64,000 nt of DNA, from assembly GCF_019429525.1 (NCBI RefSeq), contig NZ_JAHXZL010000008.1, forward strand, positions 172,027-236,026, written 5' to 3'. How positions within the stretch are numbered: the stretch's first letter is position 1; every line of letters starts with the position of its first letter. This stretch comes from Sphingomonas folli (GTDB lineage Bacteria > Pseudomonadota > Alphaproteobacteria > Sphingomonadales > Sphingomonadaceae). The notes beneath the pieces were generated by a model. It made no database searches, was not told the origin of the DNA, and saw only the letters and a program-made list of their open reading frames with translations. Shown here piece by piece: positions 47,508-56,966 of the stretch. The translations under genes and the position numbers were made by a program.

Positions 47508-49682
47508 ATGAAGATGATCGCCACCCACCGCCCGGCGACGCATGTCGCCGCACTGCTGCTCGTCACCTGTTCCTCCGGCGCGCTGGCACAGGACGACGAT
47601 CGCGTACCGCCGCGCGACGACATCCTGGTCGTCGGCCGCGGTGACGGCGCGCTCGGCCGACCGAGCGCGACCGGCAGCCGCCTCGGCCTCACGCCGCTCG
47701 AACTGCCCGCCAGCGTCGCGACCGTCGGCGGCGACGCGATCCGCGCCCGCGGCGATCTTACCGTCGTCGAGGCGGTGTCGCGCGCGCCCGGCATCACCGC
47801 CGCGGCCAATGCCGGGAACGGCAACACCGCGCTCGCCGCGCGCGGCTTCGTCGGCCAGGGCTCGGTGCTGCAACTGGTCGACGGCATCCGGCTGTTCCCG
47901 GTCGCCGGCACGATCACCTTCCCGACCGATCCCTGGACCGTCGACCGGATCGAGGTGCTGACCGGTCCCGCCTCGGTGCTCTACGGCCAGGGCGCGCTCG
48001 GCGGCGCGGTCAACGTCGTCTCGCGCACGCCGAGCGACACTGCACGCTACGACGCGGAGCTGAGCTACGGCGCGCAGGACACATGGCATGTCGCGGCGGG
48101 AGCGGGCGGTCCGCTCGGGGAGATGCTGGGCTACAGGCTGGACGCGAGCTACCGCACCTCGGAGGGCTGGGTCGATCGCGGTGACAACCACAGCCTGGCG
48201 CTGTCGGGCGCGCTGCGCCTCGCGCCGAGTGAGCGGCTCACCGTCACGCTGCGCGGCGACTATGGCGACGTCGCGCCGATGCGCTACTGGGGCACGCCGC
48301 TGATCGACGGCCGGCTTGATCCGCGCAACCGGCGCCGCAACTACAACGTCGCCGACGCCGACATCCGCTTCCGCGACGATCGCCAGACGCTCGTCGCCGA
48401 GTGGGCGGTCAGCGACGCGGTGACGCTCACCAACGCCGCCTATCGGCTCGCCAGCAAGCGCAGCTGGTACGACCTCGAGAGTTACGCCTGGGCGCCGGCG
48501 GACGGTCGGCCCAACGGCGTTATCGAACGCTCGGACAATCTCGGCATCGCCCAGGACGTCGCGCAGTACGGTGACCAGGCCAGCGTGAAGCTGAGCACAC
48601 CGCTGGGCGGCGGCTTCGCCAACGACCTGGTGCTCGGCGCCGAGGTCAATCGCGTGAACCTGCGCTACTCGAACAACTTCGCCGTCGCGGATCAGGCGGA
48701 TACGGTCGACCCATTCACTTTCGCTCCCGGTATGCTGGAGGACCGCGCGGCGACGCTGCCGCGCTATCGCACGACCACGACCGAGTGGAGCATCTTCGGC
48801 GAGGACCGGCTGCGGCTGTCGCGTCGGCTCTCGCTGGTCGGCGGCTTCCGCTACGAGGAGGATGGGGTGCGCCGCCGCACCATCCTCTACGACGCGGCCG
48901 GAGCCCCAGTGGGCGAGGCGAACGCCTTCCCGGGCAGCGCGCGGGAGAAGAGGTTCCGCGACGCGACCTGGCGCGTCGGCACCGTCTACCAGCCCGCGCA
49001 GAGCGTCTCGCTCTACGCGCAATATGCCACGGGCATGGATCCCGTCGGCACGCTGACCACCTTCACCACCAGCGCGACGCAGTTCGCCTTCACCAATGCC
49101 AAGGGCGACCAGGTTGAGGCGGGCGCCAAGGCGGCGCTGCTCGGCGGACGCGTCAACGTGACACTCGCCGGCTATCGCATCGTGAAGAACGACCTGGCCG
49201 CGCAGCGCGTCACCAACGGCCCGCTCGAGCAGATCGGACGTCAGTCGTCGAAGGGGATCGAGGCGGCGCTGTCACTCGCGCTGACTGGCGGCCTCTCGGT
49301 CGAGGCGAACGGGACGGTGCTCGACGCCCGCTTCGACGACTTCCTCAGCGGCAACGCTGATCTCGCCGGCAACACGCCGCCGAACATGCCCGAGCGCGCC
49401 GGCAACCTGTGGCTCACCTGGCAGAGTCGCCGCGGCGTTCGCGCACAAGCGGGTCTGCGCCACGTCGGCGCGCGCTTCGTCGACTCGGCCAACAGTGCGC
49501 GGGTGCCCGCCTACACCCTCGCCGACGGCGGCCTCTCGTTCGCGATCACGCCGGCGCTCGCGGCCGACGTACGCGTCTACAACCTCTTCGACACCCGGTA
49601 CGTCACCTCGACCTATGGCGCGGCGCAGTGGCTGCTTGGGCGGCCGCGCTCGCTCGACGTGGCGCTGCGCGCGCGGCTGTGA
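47508..49682 (+). CDS. TonB-dependent receptor under B12 riboswitch control
   Basis: A 724-residue outer membrane receptor. Signal peptide: about residues 1-28 (ALLLVTCSSGALA). TonB box region RDDILVVGRGDG. Plug: LELPASVATVGGDAIRARGD, GNGNTALAARGFVGQGSVLQ, LVDGIRLFP, and PASVLYGQGALGGAVNVVSR. The barrel ends SLDVALRARL. By plug wording it looks like a siderophore-type receptor, but a cobalamin riboswitch precedes it, so vitamin B12, a corrinoid or cobalt is the likelier cargo. ATG 47508 gives the signal peptide; the frame is open to 47484. It is divergent from the iron operon. Confidence 0.9.
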   Translation: MKMIATHRPATHVAALLLVTCSSGALAQDDDRVPPRDDILVVGRGDGALGRPSATGSRLGLTPLELPASVATVGGDAIRARGDLTVVEAVSRAPGITAAANAGNGNTALAARGFVGQGSVLQLVDGIRLFPVAGTITFPTDPWTVDRIEVLTGPASVLYGQGALGGAVNVVSRTPSDTARYDAELSYGAQDTWHVAAGAGGPLGEMLGYRLDASYRTSEGWVDRGDNHSLALSGALRLAPSERLTVTLRGDYGDVAPMRYWGTPLIDGRLDPRNRRRNYNVADADIRFRDDRQTLVAEWAVSDAVTLTNAAYRLASKRSWYDLESYAWAPADGRPNGVIERSDNLGIAQDVAQYGDQASVKLSTPLGGGFANDLVLGAEVNRVNLRYSNNFAVADQADTVDPFTFAPGMLEDRAATLPRYRTTTTEWSIFGEDRLRLSRRLSLVGGFRYEEDGVRRRTILYDAAGAPVGEANAFPGSAREKRFRDATWRVGTVYQPAQSVSLYAQYATGMDPVGTLTTFTTSATQFAFTNAKGDQVEAGAKAALLGGRVNVTLAGYRIVKNDLAAQRVTNGPLEQIGRQSSKGIEAALSLALTGGLSVEANGTVLDARFDDFLSGNADLAGNTPPNMPERAGNLWLTWQSRRGVRAQAGLRHVGARFVDSANSARVPAYTLADGGLSFAITPALAADVRVYNLFDTRYVTSTYGAAQWLLGRPRSLDVALRARL

Positions 49683-49860
49683 GATGTCGCGCTCATCCTG
49701 CCACCGGCGGCCAAGCGCTGGACCTACCTGATTTATCGCTGGTTTGGGTGCGTAGCAGGCGCATGGCGAACAGGGGGGAATCGGGAACCCCCGCTTTTCT
49801 TCCCATACTTGGCCAGTCAGACAGCTTCCTGGAATGGCCAGACCCGTCGGACTGTCGAGA

Positions 49861-49919
49861 TGAACGAGTGATAGAAATCGGCACGGGGACCGACTGACGG
49901 GAATGACCGGTATTGGGTC
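49861..49919 (+). repeat. 59-nt dispersed intergenic element, copy J
   Basis: TGAACGAGTG start, GGAATGACCGG at positions 40-50 and TATTGGGTC end; the middle is diverged. The rest of 49683-50137 has no supported gene. Confidence 0.85.
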
Positions 49920-50137
49920 CTCGTAGCCGGTAAAAGCGAGGCGGCGACGCCTCCCTCAGAATTGGAGAACGCCTCAAGCTGTACCGAGCGATACCAAAGG
50001 CGGATGCCCGCCCGCGCAGGTAAGACGCTAACCTGCGGATATGATTAAGAGCAAGGGCGTTGTCGGCTTCGAACCCCAGGTGCGGCTCGCGCCGGTCATC
50101 CGACCACGGGGCTTCTCACGAAGAAGCGAGAGGCGGC

Positions 50138-51145
50138 ATGGCGAGAACCATAGTGGTGACCGGCGGCAGCGCGGGCATCGGCTTGGCGATCGCCGAGCGG
50201 TTCGCGTGCGACGGCTGGCAGGTCGCGATCCTAGCGCGACAGGAGGCGCGGCTGCAGCAGGCCAGCGCGATGCTGACGGCTGCTGGCGCCCCCAAGGTGC
50301 TGGCGATCAGCGCCGACGTCGCGGACGTGACGGCGATCGATGCAGCCGCGGCGCGCGTCGAGGCCGAGCTCGGATCGATAGCCGCCTGGGTCAACAACGC
50401 GATGTCGACAGTCGTCGCGCCGGCGGATCGCATCACTGCCGCGGAATACGAGCGTGTGACCGCCACGACCTATCTGAGCCAGGTGTACGGCACGCTGGCG
50501 GCGCTCCGCTTCATGAAGCCGCGGGGCAGGGGCGCGATCGTGCAGATCTCGTCGGGGCTGGCGGAGCGGCCGGCGCCGCTCCAAGCAGCCTATTGCGCCG
50601 CCAAGGCTGCGGTGACGGGTTTCACCGACTCACTGCGTGCCGAGCTGATCGCCGACCAAAGCGCCATCTCGTTGTCGGTCATCTACCTGCCGGCGGTGAA
50701 CACACCGCAGCCGACCTGGGCACGCAATCGCAGCGGGCGCGAGCAGATCCTCCCCGATCCGTTGTTCGACCCGCGGCTCTGCGCAGAGGCCGTCCGCGAG
50801 GCCGTCGAGCGGCCGCAGCGCGAGTTCTGGGTCGGCCGGTCGACCGCGATGATGGCGATCGCGCAGTCACTCGCGCCGGCGTTCGCGGATCGCCAGGCCG
50901 CCAAGCAGATCGAGGCGATGAGCGGCGCACCCGCGCCGGATCGGGAGGGCAACCTCGACAGGGCGGAAGAGGGTCCTGCCGCCATTGACGGGCCTTCGAC
51001 TGATCGGGCGCAGGCCGGCCAGCTTCAGATCTTCTCGAGCCGGCAGCGCGACCTGCTCAAGCTTGGCGCGGCGGGTGGGTTGCTCGGCGTCGGCGCCGCA
51101 GCCGCCTTTGGTCTGGCACGTATTCTACCGCGCCAGCGTTCATGA
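50138..51145 (+). CDS. SDR family oxidoreductase with C-terminal membrane anchor
   Basis: A 335-residue short-chain dehydrogenase. Cofactor motif TGGSAGIGLAI at residues 7-17, NNA in WVNNAMST, catalytic Ser in VQISSGLA and the Tyr-Lys pair in AYCAAKAAV. The C-terminal 30 residues form a hydrophobic segment (LLKLGAAGGLLGVGAAAAFG) ending in basic residues, which could anchor the enzyme in the membrane. This extension is beyond the usual 250-280 residues of the family. ATG 50138 puts the Rossmann motif at the start. The stop overlaps the GH15 start by 4 bp, so the two are coupled. Substrate unknown. Confidence 0.88.
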   Translation: MARTIVVTGGSAGIGLAIAERFACDGWQVAILARQEARLQQASAMLTAAGAPKVLAISADVADVTAIDAAAARVEAELGSIAAWVNNAMSTVVAPADRITAAEYERVTATTYLSQVYGTLAALRFMKPRGRGAIVQISSGLAERPAPLQAAYCAAKAAVTGFTDSLRAELIADQSAISLSVIYLPAVNTPQPTWARNRSGREQILPDPLFDPRLCAEAVREAVERPQREFWVGRSTAMMAIAQSLAPAFADRQAAKQIEAMSGAPAPDREGNLDRAEEGPAAIDGPSTDRAQAGQLQIFSSRQRDLLKLGAAGGLLGVGAAAAFGLARILPRQRS

Positions 51146-52968
51146 ACGGGCTGCTCGACTTGCTCCGCGGCAAGCTAACGGCACCGGCACCTGGCGGCGT
51201 TCGGCTGGACGGCTATCTGGCGCTCGAAGACTATGGCGCCCTCGGCGACGGTCGTTCGGTCGCGTTGTCGGGCGCGGACGGCTCGATCGACTGGTGGTGC
51301 GTGCCCAATCTGGACTCGCCGCCGCTGTTCGATCGCCTGCTCGATCCCGAGGAGGGGGGCCGCTTCGTCGTGACGCCGACCGACAGCTTCACGGTCGAGC
51401 GGCGCTATCTTCCCGACAGCAACGTGCTCGAGACCGTCTTCACCACGGCAACGGGAAGCGCCAAGCTGACCGAGTCGATGAACAGCGGCACCGCCGGGCG
51501 TCTCCCCTGGGCCGAGCTGGGGCGGCGGATCGATGGGTTAACCGGGTCGGTGATCTTCCGGATGGAGATGCGCCCTGGCCGCCGAGCCGACGGTGCCAGT
51601 CCATATCACTCAACGATCGGCAAGCACGCCGTTTTCCATGTTGGAAGCGTGCTTGGGCTGCTGCTGCACAGCGAGGGGATCGTTGTCAGCCGCACAGACG
51701 AGGCGGTCACGGCTGAGTTCGCGGTGGCCAGCGGCGAGCGCAGGATCGTGGCGATCGTCGCAGGCGAGGACGAGCCGCTGGTGGTGCCGACGATCGATCG
51801 GATCGACGAGCGCATCGACACGTCCGACGCCGAGTGGCGGGCCTGGTCCGAGCGGGTCGAGCATGGCGGGCCGCGCCGCGCCGCGTTCATCCGCAGCGTC
51901 CTCGCGCTCAAGCTCCTGCTGTTCTCGCCCTCGGGCGCGATCGCCGCGGCCGCCACGACGTCGCTGCCGGAGGGTGTCGGCGGTCACAAGAACTATGACT
52001 ATCGCTACGCCTGGATCCGCGACGCGGGCTATACCATCAAGGCGTTCCTCGCGGCGGGCGCGCAGGCCGAGGCCAAGGCGGCGTTCAGCTGGCTGCTCAA
52101 GCGACTGGGCGAGCACGGCGCGCGCGTGTGCTACACGCTCGACGGCGCCGTCGTGCCAGGGCTGCGCGAGATCGAGGTGCCGGGCTACCGCCGCTCCACG
52201 CCCGTACAGGTCGGCAATGCCGCGACCGATCAGCACCAGCACGGCATCTACGGCGACATCTTCGAGACCGCGGCGCGCTTCGTCACCTGCGGCAACATCC
52301 TCGACTCGTCCAGCGCCGAGCTGCTCTCGCACCTCGCCGACCAGTGCGCCGACGCGTGGCGCAAGAAGGACGCTGGGATCTGGGAGCTGGAGGAGCCGCA
52401 GCATTACACCATGTCGAAGGTCAGCTGCTGGCAGGCGCTCGCGCGCGCGGTCGAGCTTGCGGACCAGGGCCAGTTGCCCACCACCTGCCGCGAGCGCTGG
52501 TCACGCGAACGCGACCGGATCGCGAGCTGGATCGAGGAACATTGCTGGTCCGAGGCGAAGCAGGCCTTCGTCTTCTACCCTGGAAGCGACAGGCTCGACG
52601 CCTCGCTCGCGCTGATGGTGCGCTTCGGCTTCGACGGTCGTGATCGGCTCGAGAAAACTCTCGACGCGATCGACGCCGAGCTCGGCGCCGGCCCATATCA
52701 CTACCGCTACAGCGACGTTGCCGCGGAGGAAGGCTGCTTTCTCGCCTGCACATTCTGGATGGTGGAGGCGCGCGCCTTGCTCGGTCAGCGCGATCGCGCC
52801 GAACAGGCCTTCGACGCGATCACGCGGGCGCTCGACCGCGGCGTCGGTGTCATGAGCGAGATGGCCGATCCGCGATCAGGTGCGTTCCTCGGCAACCTGC
52901 CACAGGGCCTGTCGCACCTGGCGCATGTCATGGCACTCGATGTGCTCGCTGCCGAGGACGACTGCTGA
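51142..52968 (+). CDS. Glycoside hydrolase family 15 protein (glucoamylase/trehalase-like)
   Basis: A 608-residue enzyme. The N-terminal beta-sandwich domain begins GYLALEDYGALGDGRSVALS, then GADGSIDWWCVPNLDSPPLF, typical of bacterial GH15. The (alpha/alpha)6 catalytic barrel contains HKNYDYRYAWIRDAGYTIKA and the catalytic Glu region GIWELEEPQHYTMSKVSCWQ. The second acidic region is EEGCFLACTFWMVEA. Bacterial members hydrolyse alpha-glucans or trehalose. It has no signal peptide, so it acts in the cytosol, perhaps on trehalose or glycogen as part of osmotic or stress metabolism. Its start overlaps the SDR stop (ATGA). Confidence 0.92.
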   Translation: MNGLLDLLRGKLTAPAPGGVRLDGYLALEDYGALGDGRSVALSGADGSIDWWCVPNLDSPPLFDRLLDPEEGGRFVVTPTDSFTVERRYLPDSNVLETVFTTATGSAKLTESMNSGTAGRLPWAELGRRIDGLTGSVIFRMEMRPGRRADGASPYHSTIGKHAVFHVGSVLGLLLHSEGIVVSRTDEAVTAEFAVASGERRIVAIVAGEDEPLVVPTIDRIDERIDTSDAEWRAWSERVEHGGPRRAAFIRSVLALKLLLFSPSGAIAAAATTSLPEGVGGHKNYDYRYAWIRDAGYTIKAFLAAGAQAEAKAAFSWLLKRLGEHGARVCYTLDGAVVPGLREIEVPGYRRSTPVQVGNAATDQHQHGIYGDIFETAARFVTCGNILDSSSAELLSHLADQCADAWRKKDAGIWELEEPQHYTMSKVSCWQALARAVELADQGQLPTTCRERWSRERDRIASWIEEHCWSEAKQAFVFYPGSDRLDASLALMVRFGFDGRDRLEKTLDAIDAELGAGPYHYRYSDVAAEEGCFLACTFWMVEARALLGQRDRAEQAFDAITRALDRGVGVMSEMADPRSGAFLGNLPQGLSHLAHVMALDVLAAEDDC

Positions 52969-53016
52969 CGTCCTTCAGTCTCTTTTTGTCAGTCCCCCAC
53001 AAGCTGGAGCATCTCC

Positions 53017-53910
53017 ATGACCGATCGCCTGACCATGCAGGATCCGCGCACGCAATATCCGCAGCCGCCGTTCCCGCGCCAGCCACAGCCCGTCCCCGGT
53101 CTCGCCGCCGAGATGGATCCCAAGCCCGATCACGGTGAGACGAGCTATGTCGGCGCAGGTAAGCTCAAGGGACGCAAGGCGCTGATTACCGGCGGTGACA
53201 GCGGCGTCGGTCGCGCCGCCGCGATCGCCTACGCGCGCGAGGGCGCGGACGTGGCGATCTCCTATCTCGCCACTGAACAGTCGGATGCCGATGAGGTCGT
53301 CAAGCTCATCGAGGCCGAGGGGCGAACGGCGGTCGCGCTGCCCGGCGACATCACCGACGAGGCATGGTGCCGCGAGCTGGTCAGCCAGGCCAAGGCGGCG
53401 CTGGGCGGGCTCGACATCCTCGTCATCAACGCAGGTCGCCAGCAGAACCGGGAGGACATCTCGAAGGTAACGTCGGACGACTTCGACAAGACGATGAAGA
53501 CCAACCTGTACGCCATGCACTGGATCACGCAGGCAGCGGTGCCTCACCTGCCAGCGGGCGCGAGCGTCATCACCACCGCCTCGATCCAGGCGTACGAGCC
53601 GTCGGCGATCCTGCTCGACTATGCCACGACCAAGGCTGGCATCGTCGCCTACACCAAGGCGCTGGCCAAGCAGCTGCTGGAAAAGGGCATCCGCGCCAAC
53701 GTGGTCGCACCGGGTCCGTTCTGGACCGCGCTGCAGGCGTCCGGTGGCCAACCTCCCGAGGCGGTGGAGAAGTTCGGTTCGGAGAGCCAGTACGGTCGTC
53801 CCGGCCAGCCGGTCGAGCTGTCGGCGGTATACGTGCTGCTCGCCAGTCAAGAGGCCAGCTTCATCAACGGCGAAGTGTACGGCGTCACCGGCGGCGCCGG
53901 CGTAGCCTAG
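53017..53910 (+). CDS. SDR family oxidoreductase (YhdF/YdaD-like, stress type)
   Basis: A 297-residue short-chain dehydrogenase with the extended N-terminus seen in bacterial general-stress SDRs: TQYPQPPFPRQPQPVPGLAA then EMDPKPDHGETSY. The cofactor loop is TGGDSGVGRAAA, NAG in VINAGRQQN, the catalytic Ser-Tyr-Lys is in TASIQAYEPS and DYATTKAGIV, and PG in VVAPGPFWT. The C-terminal INGEVYGVTGG closes the fold. It has a purine-rich site GGAG before ATG 53017. It is followed by a strong hairpin at 53918. NADP-dependent reduction of an unknown carbonyl is inferred. Confidence 0.9.
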   Translation: MTDRLTMQDPRTQYPQPPFPRQPQPVPGLAAEMDPKPDHGETSYVGAGKLKGRKALITGGDSGVGRAAAIAYAREGADVAISYLATEQSDADEVVKLIEAEGRTAVALPGDITDEAWCRELVSQAKAALGGLDILVINAGRQQNREDISKVTSDDFDKTMKTNLYAMHWITQAAVPHLPAGASVITTASIQAYEPSAILLDYATTKAGIVAYTKALAKQLLEKGIRANVVAPGPFWTALQASGGQPPEAVEKFGSESQYGRPGQPVELSAVYVLLASQEASFINGEVYGVTGGAGVA

Positions 53911-53917
53911 GACCTCT

Positions 53918-53942
53918 GCGGCAGCACCCTTGGTGCTGCCGC
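53918..53942 (+). terminator. Strong terminator-like hairpin
   Basis: Perfect 11-bp arms GCGGCAGCACC and GGTGCTGCCGC with a CTT loop, 8 bp after the SDR stop codon. No T-run follows. Confidence 0.7.
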
Positions 53943-54094
53943 CACAACGCTGAGAGATCCACGGTGCACGCCGCGTGCTGCTAGTACACCACGCACGACA
54001 TCAGCGAAATCGCGACGACGAGCTCAGGATGCCGGAACAGATCGGCATGCCGATACTTGATGGGGATCACTGATAAACATCAATAGGTAAGTGC

Positions 54095-55432
54095 GTGGCT
54101 CAGCTTTATTTCCTGCACGCGCTTGGCGCGAGCGCGCGCGAATGGGATGAGGTAATCTCCGAGCTGAGCGAAGTCGGGGACTGCGTCGCGCTCGACCTCC
54201 CCGGCTTTGGCGACAGCGCGGACGCCGATCTCGACGTGGCGGGACTGGTCGACTGGTTCGCGCAGCAGGTGTCGGCCCGGCAACCGCAGAGCTGGGCGGT
54301 GATCGGCCACAGCATGGGCGGCAAGATCGCGACCCTCGCCGCCGCCCGCGCTCGCGACGGAGACCCGGATTTCGCAGGACTGGCCGCGGTGGTGCTGCTC
54401 GCCGCCTCGCCGCCGGCGCCTGAGCCGATGGCGGAGGAACGTCGCGCCGAGATGGTCGGCTGGTTCGACGACGGCCACGTCAGCGCCGACGAGGCCGCGA
54501 CCTTCGTCGACGCCAACGCTGCGATACCGCTGCCCGAGTCGCTGCGCGCCCAAGCAATCGCGGACGTCCAGCGGTCCGGTCGCCGGGCCTGGACCGGCTG
54601 GTTGGAGCGCGGCAGCCGCGAGGATTGGCAGACGGGGGCGGGAACGCTGTCGGTCCCGGCGCTGATTGTCGCCGGCGGCGAGGACGGCGATCTGGACGAA
54701 GCGGCCCAGCGGCGGCTCAACCTGCCTCATTACCGCGATGCGCGGGTCGAGGTGGTCGCTGGGGCTGCGCATCTGTTGCCCTACGAGCAACCGGCGACGG
54801 TCGCGGCCCTGATCCGGGAGCATGTCGTACCCGCCTTCGGTCGCACGCTGCCCGCGCCGTTCGTGGCGCTGCTCGCCTCCGAGCGCGTCAGTCGCCGAAC
54901 CCGCGCCGTGATGACCGAGCGCCATGCCGCGCCGCCGCCGGGCAAGCTGCTGTCGCCGCAGCAGCGGGCGGTGCTCGCCGCCTTGGTCGAGACGGTGCTG
55001 CCGGGCGCCGCCGATCCGGTCGACCTCGCCGCCCGGATCGATGCGATGCTGACCAGCGAAATCGGCGACGGCTGGCGCAGCGCCGAACTGCCCGCCGACG
55101 CCGAGGGCTGGACGTCGGGCCTGGACACCCTAGACCGCCTCGCCGGCGGCTTTGCCGACGCCGTGCCGGCGGATCGCGAGCTAAGCCTGCGGTCGATCGC
55201 TGACGGAACCCTCGACAAGACTGATGGTGGCCTCGATCCCCGCCAAATGCGACTGTGGTTCGCCGAGGCGCGCGCGGAGATCGCGCGTCAATGGATGGCG
55301 CTGCCCGCGACCATGGCACGGATCGGCTATGACGGTTTCGCCGTCGGCGGCGACGGACCGCACAAGCAGGGATATCAGCGGACCGCGGCGGACACGATCG
55401 AAGACTGGCAGCGGCTCGAGGCTCGCGCGTGA
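54095..55432 (+). CDS. Alpha/beta hydrolase fused to a gluconate dehydrogenase subunit 3-like domain
   Basis: A 445-residue two-domain protein. Residues 1 to about 250 are an alpha/beta hydrolase: LPGFGDS, nucleophile in GHSMGG, acid in AGGEDGDLD, His in GAAHLLPYEQ. Residues about 285-445 resemble gluconate 2-dehydrogenase subunit 3, the small gamma subunit that partners GMC-type flavoproteins: LSPQQRAVLAALVETVLPGA then WFAEARAEIARQWMALPATM, and GYDGFAVGGDGPHKQGY at the end. The stop overlaps the start of a GMC oxidoreductase by 4 bp, which supports the second assignment. No Tat signal is visible, unlike most subunit 3 proteins. The fusion is unusual. Confidence 0.82.
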   Translation: MAQLYFLHALGASAREWDEVISELSEVGDCVALDLPGFGDSADADLDVAGLVDWFAQQVSARQPQSWAVIGHSMGGKIATLAAARARDGDPDFAGLAAVVLLAASPPAPEPMAEERRAEMVGWFDDGHVSADEAATFVDANAAIPLPESLRAQAIADVQRSGRRAWTGWLERGSREDWQTGAGTLSVPALIVAGGEDGDLDEAAQRRLNLPHYRDARVEVVAGAAHLLPYEQPATVAALIREHVVPAFGRTLPAPFVALLASERVSRRTRAVMTERHAAPPPGKLLSPQQRAVLAALVETVLPGAADPVDLAARIDAMLTSEIGDGWRSAELPADAEGWTSGLDTLDRLAGGFADAVPADRELSLRSIADGTLDKTDGGLDPRQMRLWFAEARAEIARQWMALPATMARIGYDGFAVGGDGPHKQGYQRTAADTIEDWQRLEARA

Positions 55433-56955
55433 GCGCCGCAGCGGACATAGCCGACGTCGTCATCGTCGGCAGCGGCGCGGGCGGTGCCCCGCTCGCGGCG
55501 CGGCTGGCGGCGGCCGGCCTGTCGGTCGTCGTGCTTGAGGCGGGGCGAGCGTTCCGGCCCGACGATCATGTCGCCGACGAACTCGCCGCCGATATCTACT
55601 GGATGGAGGAGCGGCTGAGCGGCGGCGCCGACGCCACCGCCTTCGGTGCCAATAACTCGGGCATGGGCGTCGGCGGTTCGACGTTGCACTGGGGCGCCTT
55701 CTGCCCGCGGCCAGACGCGCGCGACCTGCGGCTGCACAGCGAGAGCGGGCAGGGTGAGGACTGGCCGATCGCGCACGACGAGCTGATCGCCTATGTCAAA
55801 GCCGTCGAGCGCTTCATCGGCGTGTCTGGCCCGAAGCATTATCCGTGGGACGACGCGCGGCGCTACGAACTGCCGCCGGTCGCGCGCAACGCACCCGCCG
55901 AAGCGATGGCGCGGGGCTGCGCGGCGCTCGGCATCACGGCCACCGACGCCCCCGCCGCGCTGGTATCACGCGATCGGGCGCAGCCGCACTGGGGCGAGCG
56001 CCAGGCCTGCATCAATTGCGGCACCTGCCACCAGGGTTGCCGGACGGGTGCCAAGGCGACCACCGACACGAGCTGGCTGCCGCTCGCCGTGGCGCACGGT
56101 GCCGAGGTGCGGGCAGAGTGCCGCGTGGTGGATATCGAACGCGACGGCAGCGGCCGGGTGACGGGCGTCGTCTACGTCCGTCACGGCGAGCGCCGGCGTC
56201 AGGCGTGCCGTGCGCTGTTCCTGTGCGCGGGCGGGGTCGAGACGCCGCGGCTGCTGCTCAACCTCGATCTCGCCAACTCGAGCGGTCAGGTCGGGCGCAA
56301 CTTCATGGCGCATGTCGCGACGCAGGTGTGGGGCCGGTTTGACGCCGACATGCGGATGAACCGGGGCTACCCGTCGTCACTGATCACCGAGGATCTGATG
56401 CGGGCCACCGGCGCCGATCACGCCGGCGGCTATCTGATCCAGAGCTTGGGCGTGATGCCGGTGACGCTCGCCACCAATCTGGCGCGCGGTGCCGGACTGT
56501 GGGGGCGGGCGCTGGTCGATCTCCTCGCCGATTACAACCGGCTGGGTGGGATCGGCATCAACGGCGAATGCCTGCCGTCCGATGACAACCGACTGACGCT
56601 GGCGGACGAGACCGACCCCTACGGGCTGCGCAAGGCGCGAATCGATTTCAGCTACGGGCCAAACGAGCGCGCGATCGACGCCCATGCCCGGCGGACGATG
56701 ACCGCAATCTGGGAGCGGGCGGGCGCGCGCGACATCTTCGCGGTCGACCGCTCGGCGCACACAATTGGTACGTGCCGGATGGGTCATGACGGCGACCGCG
56801 CCGTCGTCGATGCCGACGGGCGCAGCTTCGACATCGATAATTTGTTCATCTGCGACAATTCGGTGTTCCCGAGCGCGCTCGCCGCCAATCCGGCGCTGAC
56901 GATCATGGCGCTGTCGTTGCGCACCGCCGACCGTTTCCTCGCGACGCGGGGCTGA
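55429..56955 (+). CDS. GMC family oxidoreductase (gluconate 2-dehydrogenase flavoprotein-like)
   Basis: A 508-residue FAD enzyme. The dinucleotide motif is VVIVGSGAGGAPLAARLAAA near residue 10, with VLEAG. The second GMC region is NNSGMGVGGSTLHWGAFCPR. A Cys-rich segment NCGTCHQGCRTGAKAT lies around residue 195, reminiscent of an iron-sulfur or structural cluster in this subfamily. C-terminal HTIGTCRMGHDG carries the active-site His, and NPALTIMALSLRTADR closes the fold. It oxidises a polyol or sugar acid, passing electrons to an acceptor. It is coupled by 4 bp to the subunit-3-like fusion upstream and followed by an SDR 11 bp downstream. Confidence 0.9.
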   Translation: MSAAADIADVVIVGSGAGGAPLAARLAAAGLSVVVLEAGRAFRPDDHVADELAADIYWMEERLSGGADATAFGANNSGMGVGGSTLHWGAFCPRPDARDLRLHSESGQGEDWPIAHDELIAYVKAVERFIGVSGPKHYPWDDARRYELPPVARNAPAEAMARGCAALGITATDAPAALVSRDRAQPHWGERQACINCGTCHQGCRTGAKATTDTSWLPLAVAHGAEVRAECRVVDIERDGSGRVTGVVYVRHGERRRQACRALFLCAGGVETPRLLLNLDLANSSGQVGRNFMAHVATQVWGRFDADMRMNRGYPSSLITEDLMRATGADHAGGYLIQSLGVMPVTLATNLARGAGLWGRALVDLLADYNRLGGIGINGECLPSDDNRLTLADETDPYGLRKARIDFSYGPNERAIDAHARRTMTAIWERAGARDIFAVDRSAHTIGTCRMGHDGDRAVVDADGRSFDIDNLFICDNSVFPSALAANPALTIMALSLRTADRFLATRG

Positions 56956-56966
56956 AGGAGAGAGAC

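Noticed and set aside
47496..49022. Long minus-strand frame of 508 codons
   Set aside because: Antisense to the TonB receptor, whose plug and barrel motifs are clear on the plus strand.
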